64,000 bases of DNA from contig NZ_CP012700.1 in assembly GCF_001307295.1 (NCBI RefSeq), positions 1,119,001 to 1,183,000 on the forward strand, read 5' to 3'. A program made the translations under genes and the position numbers. This document shows positions 9,166-18,012 of the stretch, piece after piece; within the stretch, counting starts at the first letter, position 1, and each line of letters begins with the position of its first letter. Below the pieces are notes generated by a model. The model had not been told where the DNA came from. It saw nothing but the letters and a program-made list of their open reading frames with translations, and made no database searches. The DNA comes from Sphingopyxis macrogoltabida. GTDB lineage: Bacteria > Pseudomonadota > Alphaproteobacteria > Sphingomonadales > Sphingomonadaceae.

Positions 9166-11709
9166 TCAGCGGTTGGGATGAGCGATGCGCTCGATCGCAT
9201 CGGCGAGCTGGTGCCCGCGCGCGATCTCGGCATCGATGGCGGCGAAGGTTTGGGGCGAACTCGAGAAGAGCGTTGCCGAATAGTCATCGAGCACGAGCCG
9301 CCCGATCGCCTCGGTCTCCGGCCCCTTGATGAACACCTCGGAATAGTCGCTCCCGGAGCGCTTGAGACTGCGGATCAGCGTCTCGGTGCGATCGTCCATA
9401 TCGAGGCGCTTGCTCGCCTTGAAATCGGCGATCGTCTCCGGCTTCTGCTGAAGGATCAGCATCCAGTCGCTGTTCTCGAGCGCCGCCGTTGCCCCGTCGG
9501 ACTTGTAGTAGTCGTTGAGCGACTGGGTAGCGGTCGCCAGCGCGCCGCCATATTTGCGGCAGGTCCGGGCGTAGGTTTCGACGAATTCACCCATCGAGCC
9601 GCCCTTGAGCATCGACCAGGCTTCATCGATCAGCAGAAGCTTGCGCAGCGACCTTGGGCTTCGCGTCATGGCCTGGCTGGTCATGAACATGATGGCTGAG
9701 AGCACGACGCTGCGCAGATCCTCACGGCTCGCAAGGTCGGACATCTCGAAGACCGTGAAGTCCGCATCGAGGTCGAGGCTCGCCTGGCCTTCAAAGAAGG
9801 CGCCGTAGGTTCCGCCCGCCATGTAGGGTGCAAGCGCGGTTGCGATATCTGCCGCAGTGTCATGGCCGATACTGGCCAGCATCTCGCCGACGGTCGTGAC
9901 CGTGGCAGCCGCGCCGTGCTGCGCCCAGACGAGGTTGACCGCCCGGTCGATCAATCCGCGTTCGGTATCCGTCAGCTTCGCGCTGTGGCGAGCCATTTGC
10001 CCGACGATGGCCTTGATCATCCCGAAGCAGTCGAGGCGGTAGTCCTCGTCTTCCGCGGCGCGGGTGGCATCGATCATCGAGAACGGGTTGAGGCAGAAGC
10101 CCGCAGCAATCGTGAACTCGACAAAGCGGCCGCCCTGCAGCTTGACCGAGTGCTCGAAACTGCGGCCATCGTCGATCACGACAACCTGTGCGCCGGCACC
10201 GCGCAGCGCGGCGCACATCTCCTGGAGCAGCACCGACTTCCCCGATCCCGACTTGCCGCAGATCGCGACATTGTGGTTGCCGGCCTCGTTCTCGAACGGG
10301 GACCAGAAGAAGGGCTGGCCGCGCCGCCCGACGAACAGCAGGTGGGGGTGGGCGCTGCCGAGATACTCGCCCTGCATGGGCGCGATATTGGCGGCGGTCG
10401 TCGACAACACGGTCTTGAACCGCTTCAGCCGCTCCATGTCGGCGCCGAGCCCGTCAGCCAGGGTGAGCGGCATCGCGGCGAGCAATCCCTGGATCTGGAG
10501 GTAGCGCTCGTCCGTAAGGTCCCAGCCCGCCGCCTTGTAGATCGATTTGATCGCGCGTTCGTGGCGGTCGCCCTGGCCCAGCGGTGAATAGGTCGTCACA
10601 CCGTAGAAAACCCGCACGAGACGGCGGCCTTCCTGGAGCTCGGCCTGAACATGCTGCCACTCGGCGGCCTGTTCGCCAATCCGAGGCAGGAACCGGGCGC
10701 TGCGGGTCCCGGCGAGGCTGGTGGTCCGCATGAACTTGAACCCGGCCTTCGCCGAAGCCGCCTCCTGGTCCGGATAGACGAGACAGAGCATGGTCGCGGC
10801 CGGGCAGGGAAAGCGCAGCTTGTCGGTGAACAGGTCGCCGATCAGCCGCGCGCATTCCCACGGAGCCCAGCGCGATGGCATGTTGCGTACGGCAAAATGC
10901 CGGACATCGAAGACATCGGGATAGACGGTCCCGATCTCGGGCACGCCGTCATTGACCTTGCCAGTGGGGCGGAAACGCTCGGTCACGAGCCGCATGCGAT
11001 CTTCAGCCACCACCAGTTCGATGTCGTGGCGGATCGCCTGGGATGCAATTGGATCATTCGGGTTGTAGGGCACCGCATCGTCCTGCGGGGCGGTGGTGGG
11101 CGAAGTCAGATCATCAATGACAGCGATGAGCGCTTCCGGCCCGACTTCGACCACGCCGAGATTGAGCGACTTGAGCATCGCCACCAGGCCATCGCGGGTC
11201 TGCTTGAGATCCTCATTGCTGACCGACTTGGAGCTCGGCACCCCGACCGAGACGATCACCTGGTGATGCCGCGCATGGAAGGGCGCATCCGGCGAGCCGG
11301 ACTCCCAGACGAGCGAATAGAGCCGCCGCGCCCGGTGCCGGGCAATCGCCTCGTACACGCCGCCCTGGATGTATCGAGGGGCGAACCACGGGGCGATGAT
11401 CCTGCTGATGCGCGGGCTGGCGAGGTGGAGCACCTGCAGGCAGGCGCCTGCTGGCAGGCCTTCCGAGAAGAACTGTCCTAGGATTTCGCCGGTGCGCTCG
11501 TCGGCTCCGATCAGCGGCGTAACCGAAAGGACAAAGCCCTTCGAGCGTGCGTTGAAGTAAAGGCGGGTTGCCGGATCGTAGACCCGGTAGGGGAGCCAGT
11601 CGGAGAGCATGTCGACCATGAGCTGCGGGCGGGCTTTGTCGGCGTGCTCGGCATCACCCAGCAATCCGCTGAGCAGCCGATCGACGACGGTCTTGAGTTG
11701 TTCGGCCAT
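9166..11709 (-). CDS. traC: Type IV secretion ATPase TraC (VirB4 family)
   Basis: TraC is the VirB4-like ATPase that powers pilus assembly on the cytoplasmic face of the inner membrane. The 847-residue protein has the TraC_F_IV N-terminal domain, then a RecA-like domain with Walker A 'GKSGSGKS' (about residue 485) and Walker B 'LLLIDEAW' (about residue 696). A C-terminal 'TATQS'-type sensor (Gln after the Arg/Lys-rich helix) follows. F TraC is 875 aa. The ATG at 11709 shares a base with the traV stop (TGATG); a GTG three bases earlier is an equal alternative. Confidence 0.96.
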   Translation of the reverse strand: MAEQLKTVVDRLLSGLLGDAEHADKARPQLMVDMLSDWLPYRVYDPATRLYFNARSKGFVLSVTPLIGADERTGEILGQFFSEGLPAGACLQVLHLASPRISRIIAPWFAPRYIQGGVYEAIARHRARRLYSLVWESGSPDAPFHARHHQVIVSVGVPSSKSVSNEDLKQTRDGLVAMLKSLNLGVVEVGPEALIAVIDDLTSPTTAPQDDAVPYNPNDPIASQAIRHDIELVVAEDRMRLVTERFRPTGKVNDGVPEIGTVYPDVFDVRHFAVRNMPSRWAPWECARLIGDLFTDKLRFPCPAATMLCLVYPDQEAASAKAGFKFMRTTSLAGTRSARFLPRIGEQAAEWQHVQAELQEGRRLVRVFYGVTTYSPLGQGDRHERAIKSIYKAAGWDLTDERYLQIQGLLAAMPLTLADGLGADMERLKRFKTVLSTTAANIAPMQGEYLGSAHPHLLFVGRRGQPFFWSPFENEAGNHNVAICGKSGSGKSVLLQEMCAALRGAGAQVVVIDDGRSFEHSVKLQGGRFVEFTIAAGFCLNPFSMIDATRAAEDEDYRLDCFGMIKAIVGQMARHSAKLTDTERGLIDRAVNLVWAQHGAAATVTTVGEMLASIGHDTAADIATALAPYMAGGTYGAFFEGQASLDLDADFTVFEMSDLASREDLRSVVLSAIMFMTSQAMTRSPRSLRKLLLIDEAWSMLKGGSMGEFVETYARTCRKYGGALATATQSLNDYYKSDGATAALENSDWMLILQQKPETIADFKASKRLDMDDRTETLIRSLKRSGSDYSEVFIKGPETEAIGRLVLDDYSATLFSSSPQTFAAIDAEIARGHQLADAIERIAHPNR

Positions 11710-12518
11710 CACTTGGGCTCCTTGGGCTGCGAGGTGCTGACGATCGGCTGTTCGCCGTTTCTGACTGCCGGGCGGATTGCAGCTTTCGCGGCTTCAATCG
11801 CCGCTTCGCTCGGGAACACCGGAGCGCTCTGCCCCGCCCCAGGCCGAGGGGCTCGATCACGCGGGGGAGGCGACGTGTCGAACCCCTCGACCGCCGGTGC
11901 CTTGGCACCGGCAACGGCCTCGCGCGCCGTGGAGGGGAGGACCAGCGGCGAGGCATCTGAAGTTTCGTTGAAGGGACTGGGGGCATCGGCGCCCCAGATG
12001 CCCCCAGCCTGACCCGCGTCGTCGCGTGCAGACGAGAAGGGCGACGCCTCGTCAGCTACGTTCGGGTCTCCTTCCGCACCGTCCGGTGCTGGGGCTCTCT
12101 GGGCGGCTTTCAGCTGCCGATGGACCTGGCGCATCAGGGATCCGCCCTGGCCCTCGCCCGCCTTGCGGCGCAGCTCGGTGGCCCAGCGCGGATTTTCGAC
12201 GACGGTCCAGGCGACCGCTTCGTCATGCAGCGTTCCAGCTTCATCGACATGAGCGGGGAAGACGACGCGCAAGGTGCGTTCCGCTGTGCGGCTGGTGTCG
12301 GCATCCACGACGCCTGACTTCTGCCGCGCGTCAGCATGGAGCAGCGTGCCGTTCGACAGATTGTCCGTCGCCTTGGCATCGATAACGTGAGCCGGTGCGC
12401 AGTCGCCCTTCGGTGCGCGGCAGGTGAAATCGCCCTCGACGTTGGTGCCGAACGTGGCGCAGCCACTGGCAAGGCCGGCCAGACAGGCGCAGGCAAGGAG
12501 ACGTGTCGGAAAAAGCAT
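11709..12518 (-). CDS. traV: Conjugal transfer lipoprotein TraV
   Basis: TraV is the outer-membrane lipoprotein of the F-type core complex (VirB7 counterpart) and anchors the TraK/TraB channel. The start at 12518 gives 269 residues with a lipobox ending LASGC at Cys20, followed by the family segment 'GDFTCRAPKGDCA' (Cys pair about 32-40). The rest is low-complexity and Pro/Ala-rich, longer than F TraV (171 aa), so the C-terminal half is an extension. A good Shine-Dalgarno (AAAGGA) precedes this ATG, whereas an upstream ATG at 12620 would lie inside dsbC. Confidence 0.87.
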   Translation of the reverse strand: MLFPTRLLACACLAGLASGCATFGTNVEGDFTCRAPKGDCAPAHVIDAKATDNLSNGTLLHADARQKSGVVDADTSRTAERTLRVVFPAHVDEAGTLHDEAVAWTVVENPRWATELRRKAGEGQGGSLMRQVHRQLKAAQRAPAPDGAEGDPNVADEASPFSSARDDAGQAGGIWGADAPSPFNETSDASPLVLPSTAREAVAGAKAPAVEGFDTSPPPRDRAPRPGAGQSAPVFPSEAAIEAAKAAIRPAVRNGEQPIVSTSQPKEPK

Positions 12519-12522
12519 GGGT

Positions 12523-13437
12523 CTATCCTTTGGGAGCAGGGGTGGGGGCCAGGGAGGGGCCAGCGCGCAGGAAGTCCCGGAGTACAGCGGCAGGCCGGTA
12601 GCCTTCGAGAACGGCGCCATCGGCGGGGCGCACGATCACAGGGGTGCCGCCAAAGCCGTGGGCTCGCGCGAAGGCCTCGTTGGCATCGAGACCGCTCGTG
12701 TCGCAGGGTTTGGGATTGGCGAGCGCGAGACCCGAATAGGCCATATGCAGCGCCAGCTCAGGCCGCGGCGAGCACAGCACCCGTTCGGCATCGCGCCGGC
12801 TTTCCGCCCCGAAGATCGAGATCGGCCGCTCTTCAACCCGCGCTCCGATTGCCTTCAATTCGGCCTCGAGCTTCTTGCAATAGCCGCAGTGGAAGTCTGA
12901 AAAGACGACGACACGCGGACCGTTGGCAGGACCCCAGGTGATCGCGCCTTTGGCGGGAAGATTGCCGAGCGGGACATGGCGCGGCGGGGTGGTCCGGGCT
13001 GACGCTGCGGCTGCGCTTGGACCGCCTTCCGCTTGCGTCTCGGAATTGCTGCGCCGCGCTGCCCCCGCTGCCAACAAGTCCGGATTAAGGGCAAGCAACC
13101 GGGCAGCCGTGAGATCCTGACGGGCTTCCATGTCGTAGACCCGGCCGATCACCAGATACTTCGCAGCCCGGTCGACGTAGAAGAGTGTTGATTTGGACGC
13201 GACCTCGCACAGGCCGCCAAGGCCCTTGCAGTTGATCGCGTCGATCGGCGTCTTGGGCAGGCGCAGCTTGAGCGCCTCTCGAACTTTCGCCGTGTCCGGA
13301 GCGGCAGCAGGGGCAGCAAGGCTTGCCACACCCCATCCCGTCGCGGCCGACACGGCGATGATCGCCGCCAGTCCGGCGCTGGTACGCAACCAGCGGCGCC
13401 GACGATTGTCCTGCTCGAGGAGAGTATTTTCGATCAT
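12523..13437 (-). CDS. dsbC: DsbC/thiol-disulfide interchange protein of the tra operon
   Basis: Periplasmic disulfide isomerase of the DsbC/TrbB kind. The 304-residue protein has an N-terminal membrane anchor/signal (about 18-42), a dimerisation-like domain with 'IDAINCKGLGGLCEV' (about 64-78), an Ala/Ser linker, and a thioredoxin domain with active site 'CGYCKK' (about 186-191). A cis-Pro region 'GTPVIV' (about 270) follows. Placed between traB and traV, it likely folds the Cys-rich TraN, TraU and TraH (inference). The anchor rather than a cleavable signal is unusual for classical DsbC. Confidence 0.88.
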   Translation of the reverse strand: MIENTLLEQDNRRRRWLRTSAGLAAIIAVSAATGWGVASLAAPAAAPDTAKVREALKLRLPKTPIDAINCKGLGGLCEVASKSTLFYVDRAAKYLVIGRVYDMEARQDLTAARLLALNPDLLAAGAARRSNSETQAEGGPSAAAASARTTPPRHVPLGNLPAKGAITWGPANGPRVVVFSDFHCGYCKKLEAELKAIGARVEERPISIFGAESRRDAERVLCSPRPELALHMAYSGLALANPKPCDTSGLDANEAFARAHGFGGTPVIVRPADGAVLEGYRPAAVLRDFLRAGPSLAPTPAPKG

Positions 13438-14774
13438 TGGGAGTTCCTCACGTAGACGCCGTCGAGGAACACGATCTCGACATCGATGCCGGTCGGCATC
13501 TCGACGACGGGTTGGTACTGTTCGGCGCGCTCGATCAGGTATTTGCTGACCGTGTCGGCAGCGTCGGCGGCACCCTGGCCAAGCCCGCCACCGAGAATGT
13601 CGCCGGCCGAGAGCTTGGAGCGACTGCCGTCGGGGTTGGTCGTGACGCCGGAAAAGACGCTGTTGGCATTGGCCGAGAAGCCGCGCCCGAAGCCGCCGAC
13701 GATCCCGGCCAGCAGGGCCTGGCTGACAAGGCTGCCTTCGCGGCTGACGACGCGGCCGCGGACCCCGGACTTGCCAGCGAAGCTGATGAAGCCTTTGACC
13801 TCGCTCACTGCGACCCTGCCGCCAGGCTGATCGCAGGTCATGCGGGCGAGCTTCACGTAGACCTTCTCACTGCTGAGATCCCCGCGTGCCGCGCCGTTGA
13901 CAACGCAGCCCTGGATCCGGGTGGTCAGAACCTTTCCGTTCTGCATGACCGAACGAGCAGGGCCGGTGATCCGAAGCACCACAGGCAGCGGATCGGTCTG
14001 GCTTGCGACGCCTGCCGAGGCATCGACGCCGACGATTACGCGTGCCGGCGCGTAGGAGTTGGGCGGCAGGTAATCGGGCGAATCCTCGACGACGACCGGT
14101 GGCGCATCGGGCCGGCCCACACGGAGGCCATTGGTCGTTGCCTTGTCGGAGCTGAAGCTCATCAGCTTCACCTCGCCAGGCGACGAGATCATGCCGCCCT
14201 GCGGATCGCCTGCTGCGGCGCCGGTACTGGTCTGAGGTGACCGGGCCCTTGCGTCATAGCCGCCTGCCTGCGGCCCATAAGCCGGTGGCGGTACAGCCGG
14301 TGCCGGTGATGCAGGCTGCGCGGCAAGCCGGGTCTTGAGCTCGGCGTTCTCTGCCGAGATAGCATCGATCGCAGCTTGTCCATCGACCCGCATGGCCTGG
14401 TTCTCGGCTTTGAGAGCCGCCAGCTGCGCCTCGATCTCCGTCCGCGGGACGCTCCCATCCTTCAGCGCCTTCTGCTCGCGGGTGACCGCATCGAGCCTGT
14501 TGCCGTAGGTCGCGACGAACTCGCGCTGGGACAGGTCGCGGTTGACCAGGCCTGCCGTGTCGATCGTCTGCGCCGCATTGGGATCGCCGGTCTTGGCCTT
14601 GTCGTCGCCGCCAAGGATGAACCAGCTTCCGCCGATGAGGGCGAGTGCTCCCAGCGACCCCAGCAGCAGCTTCTGACGGCGCGCGGTGCGGGCGTTGAGC
14701 CCGGAAAGTTCGGACGATGCCGCGCTCTCGGCCTGCAAAGGGGCAGTGCTTGGCGTATGGGTTGCATCAGTCAT
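13434..14774 (-). CDS. traB: Conjugal transfer protein TraB (VirB10 family)
   Basis: TraB spans the envelope and links the inner-membrane machinery to the TraK/TraV outer-membrane ring, like VirB10. The 446-residue product has a short cytoplasmic N-terminus, one membrane helix (about 30-50), a coiled-coil region (about 75-130), a Pro-rich linker, and the conserved C-terminal beta domain with 'GCVVNGAARGDLSSEKVYV' and 'KGFISFAGKSGVRGRVVSR' type motifs. The ATG at 14774 overlaps traK; the earlier ATG is inside traK. F TraB is 475 aa. Confidence 0.94.
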   Translation of the reverse strand: MTDATHTPSTAPLQAESAASSELSGLNARTARRQKLLLGSLGALALIGGSWFILGGDDKAKTGDPNAAQTIDTAGLVNRDLSQREFVATYGNRLDAVTREQKALKDGSVPRTEIEAQLAALKAENQAMRVDGQAAIDAISAENAELKTRLAAQPASPAPAVPPPAYGPQAGGYDARARSPQTSTGAAAGDPQGGMISSPGEVKLMSFSSDKATTNGLRVGRPDAPPVVVEDSPDYLPPNSYAPARVIVGVDASAGVASQTDPLPVVLRITGPARSVMQNGKVLTTRIQGCVVNGAARGDLSSEKVYVKLARMTCDQPGGRVAVSEVKGFISFAGKSGVRGRVVSREGSLVSQALLAGIVGGFGRGFSANANSVFSGVTTNPDGSRSKLSAGDILGGGLGQGAADAADTVSKYLIERAEQYQPVVEMPTGIDVEIVFLDGVYVRNSQ

Positions 14775-15522
14775 TGCCGGTCTCCCCGCTTGCGCCGACA
14801 ACAAAGGCGGTTGTGCTGGCCCCGGGTTCGAGCTTCGGATCGGCGATCGAGACGGCGAGCGTGTCGCGCGGTGCGAGATCGCGTTCGGCGAGCGTCACGG
14901 GTTTCGTTCCGCGATTGTGGATGCGGACGACCTTCCCAGTGAGGCTGGCGCCGCGATAATCAGCGATGAGCTGGACTTCGAGATCGCCGACCCGTGCGGG
15001 TATGGCAGTCGATTGGCGGACCTCGAAACCGTCGACCGTCCGGTCATTGGCCATCGCCTGGATGAGCCTGACGGCGCTGGTCTCGATCGGGGTCTGGCTT
15101 TCCCAATCCGCCGCCCGGTTCTTCGCGATGACGGGGTTGGTGATGAAGACCTGGGTCGCCGGAATTTGCTCAACCCGGCACGCCACCTTGTAGACGAAGC
15201 CCTTCTTGGTGGTGGTGAAGAAGCTGATCGACCGCGCCGCGTAAGTTTCCGGCACCGAGACATAGATGTCGCCGCGCACCGGCTCGTTGGTCACTGCAAA
15301 GTCGTTGTAGGGCGTGCCGGTCGAGATCTTGGAGACGCTGGCGAACTGGTCGTCGACCAATGCGAAGCGGGTCAGCTCGCGCGCTGAAACGCTGCACTCG
15401 ATTCCGGCGCCGTCAGCCGTTTGCTTGAACTGGTCGGCGGCATGAGCGGGGGATGCTGCGGTGAGCAGAGCGGCCGCGCTCAGAAATAGACCCCGTATAT
15501 GGGTCCCTTTTCGGTAAGCCAT
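14767..15522 (-). CDS. traK: Conjugal transfer protein TraK (secretin-like, VirB9 counterpart)
   Basis: TraK forms the outer-membrane ring of the F-type channel with TraV and TraB. The 251-residue product has a signal peptide (cleavage near AHAAD). A beta-rich body follows with 'GDIYVSVPETYA' (about 85-96) and a single Cys in 'VYKVACRVEQIP', then the C-terminal beta domain that binds TraV. F TraK is 242 aa. The start overlaps the traE stop; a GTG at 15525 and the ATG at 15522 are adjacent and equally possible. Confidence 0.92.
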   Translation of the reverse strand: MAYRKGTHIRGLFLSAAALLTAASPAHAADQFKQTADGAGIECSVSARELTRFALVDDQFASVSKISTGTPYNDFAVTNEPVRGDIYVSVPETYAARSISFFTTTKKGFVYKVACRVEQIPATQVFITNPVIAKNRAADWESQTPIETSAVRLIQAMANDRTVDGFEVRQSTAIPARVGDLEVQLIADYRGASLTGKVVRIHNRGTKPVTLAERDLAPRDTLAVSIADPKLEPGASTTAFVVGASGETGND

Positions 15523-16094
15523 CACTGGGCCTCCTTCGATTTGTCCTGCGGGGGGAGCTGGGCAAACCCGGCGAGCGCCAGGCGCAGGCCGCGGTAAGTC
15601 CAGCTGAAGCGGAAACGGCGCTCGTCGCTGGCAATCACCTGCGCGCCGACGAAGGTCTTGAGCGTGCCCGTCACATCCGAGGTGAGGTCTTTCGGGTCGA
15701 CAGTCATCGACCGGATCACGAATGCCTGGGTGACATCCGAGCCCCGCTGCTCTTCGACGATCCGGACGAGCTCGGCCTTGAGGCGGCCATAACTTGCGGG
15801 ATCTGCCAGCTTCAGGATTTCGTTCATCCAGTAATCGAGGCCTTCCGGACTGCGATTGAGAAGAACAAGGGCCGCATCGCGGGTGACGAGCTCCAGATAA
15901 TCGGCCTCGACCCCGGCACTGCTCACGGTGAGCGCTTTGGGAACAGTCGGAACCAGCACCAGTTCGCGGTCGCGGGTGGCGGCAAGGCTCCCGGCGACGA
16001 CCAGTGCAAGGCCAAGGCCGGCGCTGGTGAGCGCATAGAGGTTCCGCTGGCGCAGCAGCGATTGCTGCCGTTCGTGGGATATGTCGGAATACAT
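15522..16094 (-). CDS. traE: Conjugal transfer protein TraE
   Basis: TraE is a bitopic inner-membrane protein of the F-type apparatus, thought to correspond to VirB8. The 190-residue product has one membrane helix (about 20-43). A periplasmic domain follows with 'LLNRSPEGLDYWMNEILK' (about 78-95) and 'SMTVDPKDLTSDVTGTLKT' (about 127-145), family hallmarks. The ATG at 16094, preceded by AGGGG, gives the same length as F TraE (188); the upstream in-frame ATG lies inside traL. Confidence 0.92.
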   Translation of the reverse strand: MYSDISHERQQSLLRQRNLYALTSAGLGLALVVAGSLAATRDRELVLVPTVPKALTVSSAGVEADYLELVTRDAALVLLNRSPEGLDYWMNEILKLADPASYGRLKAELVRIVEEQRGSDVTQAFVIRSMTVDPKDLTSDVTGTLKTFVGAQVIASDERRFRFSWTYRGLRLALAGFAQLPPQDKSKEAQ

Positions 16095-16105
16095 GGAAGT
16101 GCCCC

Positions 16106-16393
16106 TCAACCGGCGAGTAGTCGGCAGTGGGAAGGCGGTGTTGCCTTTAGGCCCAGAAATCCTGCAGGCAGATACCAGTATGCGGCGTGGGCTACCCAGG
16201 AGCTGGCGCGTCCTGCTTTTGCCTTTCGCAATGCGAACCAGGCGCCGAAGGCGACTATGATGCCGATAAAGATATGCTGGGTGAGGATCCCCCAAGTGAA
16301 GGGGGCCAGCATTCCCGCGAACTCGTCGATGGTCCAGAAGCCGATAAGCTCCGGGTCATCGAGCCGCCGAGGAATGATGTAGGGGTCTGTCAT
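16106..16393 (-). CDS. traL: Conjugal transfer protein TraL
   Basis: TraL is a short inner-membrane protein of the VirB3 type that works with TraC and TraE at the base of the pilus. The 95 residues start with the family-typical 'IPRRLDDPELIGFWTIDE' and carry two membrane segments (about 28-54 and 64-82). Length equals F TraL (91). It lies 26 bp downstream of the pilin gene and 11 bp before traE. Confidence 0.92.
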   Translation of the reverse strand: MTDPYIIPRRLDDPELIGFWTIDEFAGMLAPFTWGILTQHIFIGIIVAFGAWFALRKAKAGRASSWVAHAAYWYLPAGFLGLKATPPSHCRLLAG

Positions 16394-16419
16394 GGCGACG
16401 CCGCCTTCCCTTGCCGCGC

Positions 16420-16749
16420 TCAGATGACCGCGGTCACGACCGAGGTGACGATCGGAACACCCGTGCCGACACCGATGCCGACACCCACCGGAACGGCGAC
16501 CTGGCCGAGCGAAAAACGCCCGGATGCCAGACCGATCAGGCCGCCAGCGAGGCTGAGAACCGTGATGATCTTGCCGCCCGAGCCTTCCAGAAAGTCCGTG
16601 AACTTCGTGAGGGCTGGGGTGAAGGTCGTGTCAGCGCCGGCATAGGCGGCGCTCGCCGCAAGCGCCGCGATTGCGACCGGGATGGCAATGTTGAGGGTCT
16701 TGCCGAGACCATTGACGCTGGCGCGCCGGGGGAGGGTGAGAGACTGCAT
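16420..16749 (-). CDS. traA: F-type pilin TraA precursor
   Basis: Major subunit of the conjugative pilus. The 109-residue precursor has a long F-pilin-style leader with a basic region (residues 1-17), a hydrophobic core and a predicted cut after AYA (residue 37). This leaves a 72-residue mature pilin with two hydrophobic stretches (about 57-75 and 82-107) joined by a short polar loop 'SGRFSLGQ'. Mature F pilin is 70 aa. It is the first gene of the operon, so the operon promoter should lie in the gap up to 17100. Pilin maturation may use the S26 peptidase downstream (inference). Confidence 0.88.
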   Translation of the reverse strand: MQSLTLPRRASVNGLGKTLNIAIPVAIAALAASAAYAGADTTFTPALTKFTDFLEGSGGKIITVLSLAGGLIGLASGRFSLGQVAVPVGVGIGVGTGVPIVTSVVTAVI

Positions 16750-17099
16750 GTGAAGCTCCGCTTGGAGGGGTGGTCACAGCGTTCTTGCGTTCGCTGTGTG
16801 TTCCACATGCATCTAGGAAATGTTCGTAGGAAAGTGTTCAGCGACAATACCGCCTGGACGTGGAAGGATGCGGACGCATCTTATCCAGTCCAGCGCTTGA
16901 AATCGACGATAACGACGTAAAATCAGTCTTTTTACGTCGGTAACTGCCGTCACGGTAGCCGGGATTTGGCGACGACTCGGATAGAGGAACTGATTCGCCT
17001 CTAAACGAGATGTTCCACGTATGTTCTTTTCATTTTCCTACATGGGATGCTTCGCGTTATGTCTGCGAGTCGCACCAGTCCAGAACCTAGGAGACAACC
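16750..17099. promoter_or_regulatory. Divergent control region between tra operon and its regulator
   Basis: This 350-bp AT-richer gap separates traA (leftward) from the HTH gene (rightward) and must hold both promoters. It contains a perfect 10-bp inverted repeat at 16913-16939 (listed separately) and a 6-bp inverted repeat TAGAGG/CCTCTA at 16982-16987 and 16998-17003. GTAGGAAA (16826-16833) and its complement TTTCCTAC (17034-17041) lie on either side. TGTTCCAC occurs twice (about 16799 and 17011). I cannot assign -35/-10 boxes with confidence. Confidence 0.5.
16913..16939. repeat. Perfect inverted repeat, candidate operator
   Basis: CGACGTAAAA at 16913-16922 and its exact complement TTTTACGTCG at 16930-16939, separated by 7 bases. 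The two-fold symmetry and the position midway between divergent genes are those of a dimeric repressor site. The neighbouring HTH or AlpA-like protein is the natural candidate ligand (inference). Confidence 0.6.
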
Positions 17100-17561
17100 A
17101 TGTACCATCCAACCGCTGCCGCCAGACCGGCCAATGAAAGCCTGGCCCGCGTCCTTGCCCATGCGATCGAAGCCGCTGACAAACCTCGCCACCGGATTGC
17201 CAGTGAATGCGGGATGCACCGCGAAACCCTGCTTCGCGTAGCGCGTGGCGAGCGGCCTATCCGGCTCGACGAAGCGACACTTGTGCTCGCCGCCTGTGGA
17301 GCGCACCCCCGCGCGACCATGATCCTTGCTCTTGCCGGGCAGGAAGAGCTCGCCTGTGAGTGGATGCATGGCGAGATGGGCGAATTTCTCGAAGAATTTT
17401 TCACGAGCCTTCCAGTCCATCTGCAGCGGACCCTCGGGCGACGGATTGAGGATCTGCGGCCCCGCTGGGCCAACGGCACCTCGCAGCTGGTGGCGCGAAT
17501 GCTTGCCAAGCACATCGATGATTTTGTGGGGCGCGACATCGCGATGTCGCTGTCGCGGTAA
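17100..17561 (+). CDS. HTH DNA-binding protein, likely regulator of tra genes
   Basis: A 153-residue protein with an N-terminal helix-turn-helix region (about 28-55: 'RIASECGMHRETLLRVARG') of lambda-repressor/XRE type, and a C-terminal helical part (about 85-150) of no recognised family. It is read away from traA across a shared control region with an inverted repeat, so autoregulation plus control of the tra operon is likely. A good Shine-Dalgarno (AGGAGA) lies 7 bp before the ATG. No metal- or ligand-binding motif is visible. Exact family unknown. Confidence 0.75.
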   Translation: MYHPTAAARPANESLARVLAHAIEAADKPRHRIASECGMHRETLLRVARGERPIRLDEATLVLAACGAHPRATMILALAGQEELACEWMHGEMGEFLEEFFTSLPVHLQRTLGRRIEDLRPRWANGTSQLVARMLAKHIDDFVGRDIAMSLSR

Positions 17562-17607
17562 ATCCCAAAGTTCGGAGGGGACCGAACCCAAGCAAGTGAG
17601 ATCAACA

Positions 17608-17841
17608 ATGCCGCATGCAACACCAGATGAAATGCACACGCCTCAACCGCCCGAAGCAGCACCGCCGGCGAGGCTTTTGCGCCTGCCGGAAGTGATCGCC
17701 CGGGTCGGACTGCGCCGCTCCGCTATCTATCAGCGTATGAGCGAGGGCCGGTTCCCGAGATCGCGATCGCTGGGGCCGAAATGTGTCGTATGGGTCGAAG
17801 CGGAAATCAACGACTGGATGCGAGATATTGTGTCGAGCTAA
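17608..17841 (+). CDS. AlpA-family transcriptional regulator / excisionase-like protein
   Basis: A 77-residue MerR-like winged-helix protein of the AlpA family. After a Pro-rich N-terminus, residues 25-75 read 'LRLPEVIARVGLRRSAIYQ', 'MSEGRFPRS', then 'WVEAEINDWM', the standard AlpA pattern. AlpA proteins activate excision or expression genes in integrative elements. It follows the HTH gene by 46 bp on the same strand, which supports the view that this DNA belongs to a mobile element. A weaker ribosome site (AAGTGAG) precedes the ATG. Confidence 0.82.
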   Translation: MPHATPDEMHTPQPPEAAPPARLLRLPEVIARVGLRRSAIYQRMSEGRFPRSRSLGPKCVVWVEAEINDWMRDIVSS

Positions 17842-18012
17842 AGGCGTTTCCGGGCCAATTTGGCACGGTATGTCGGCGGCCGACCTGACTGCAGGCACTT
17901 ACAGTGGTCATACTGACAGTCTGCGTCACCCGGATAATATTCTGCTGAAAAAGTGGGATGCAAGGGATGCTAACAAGCGGCGCGGCTGGATGATTGGCGC
18001 GCGGGTGTCTGC

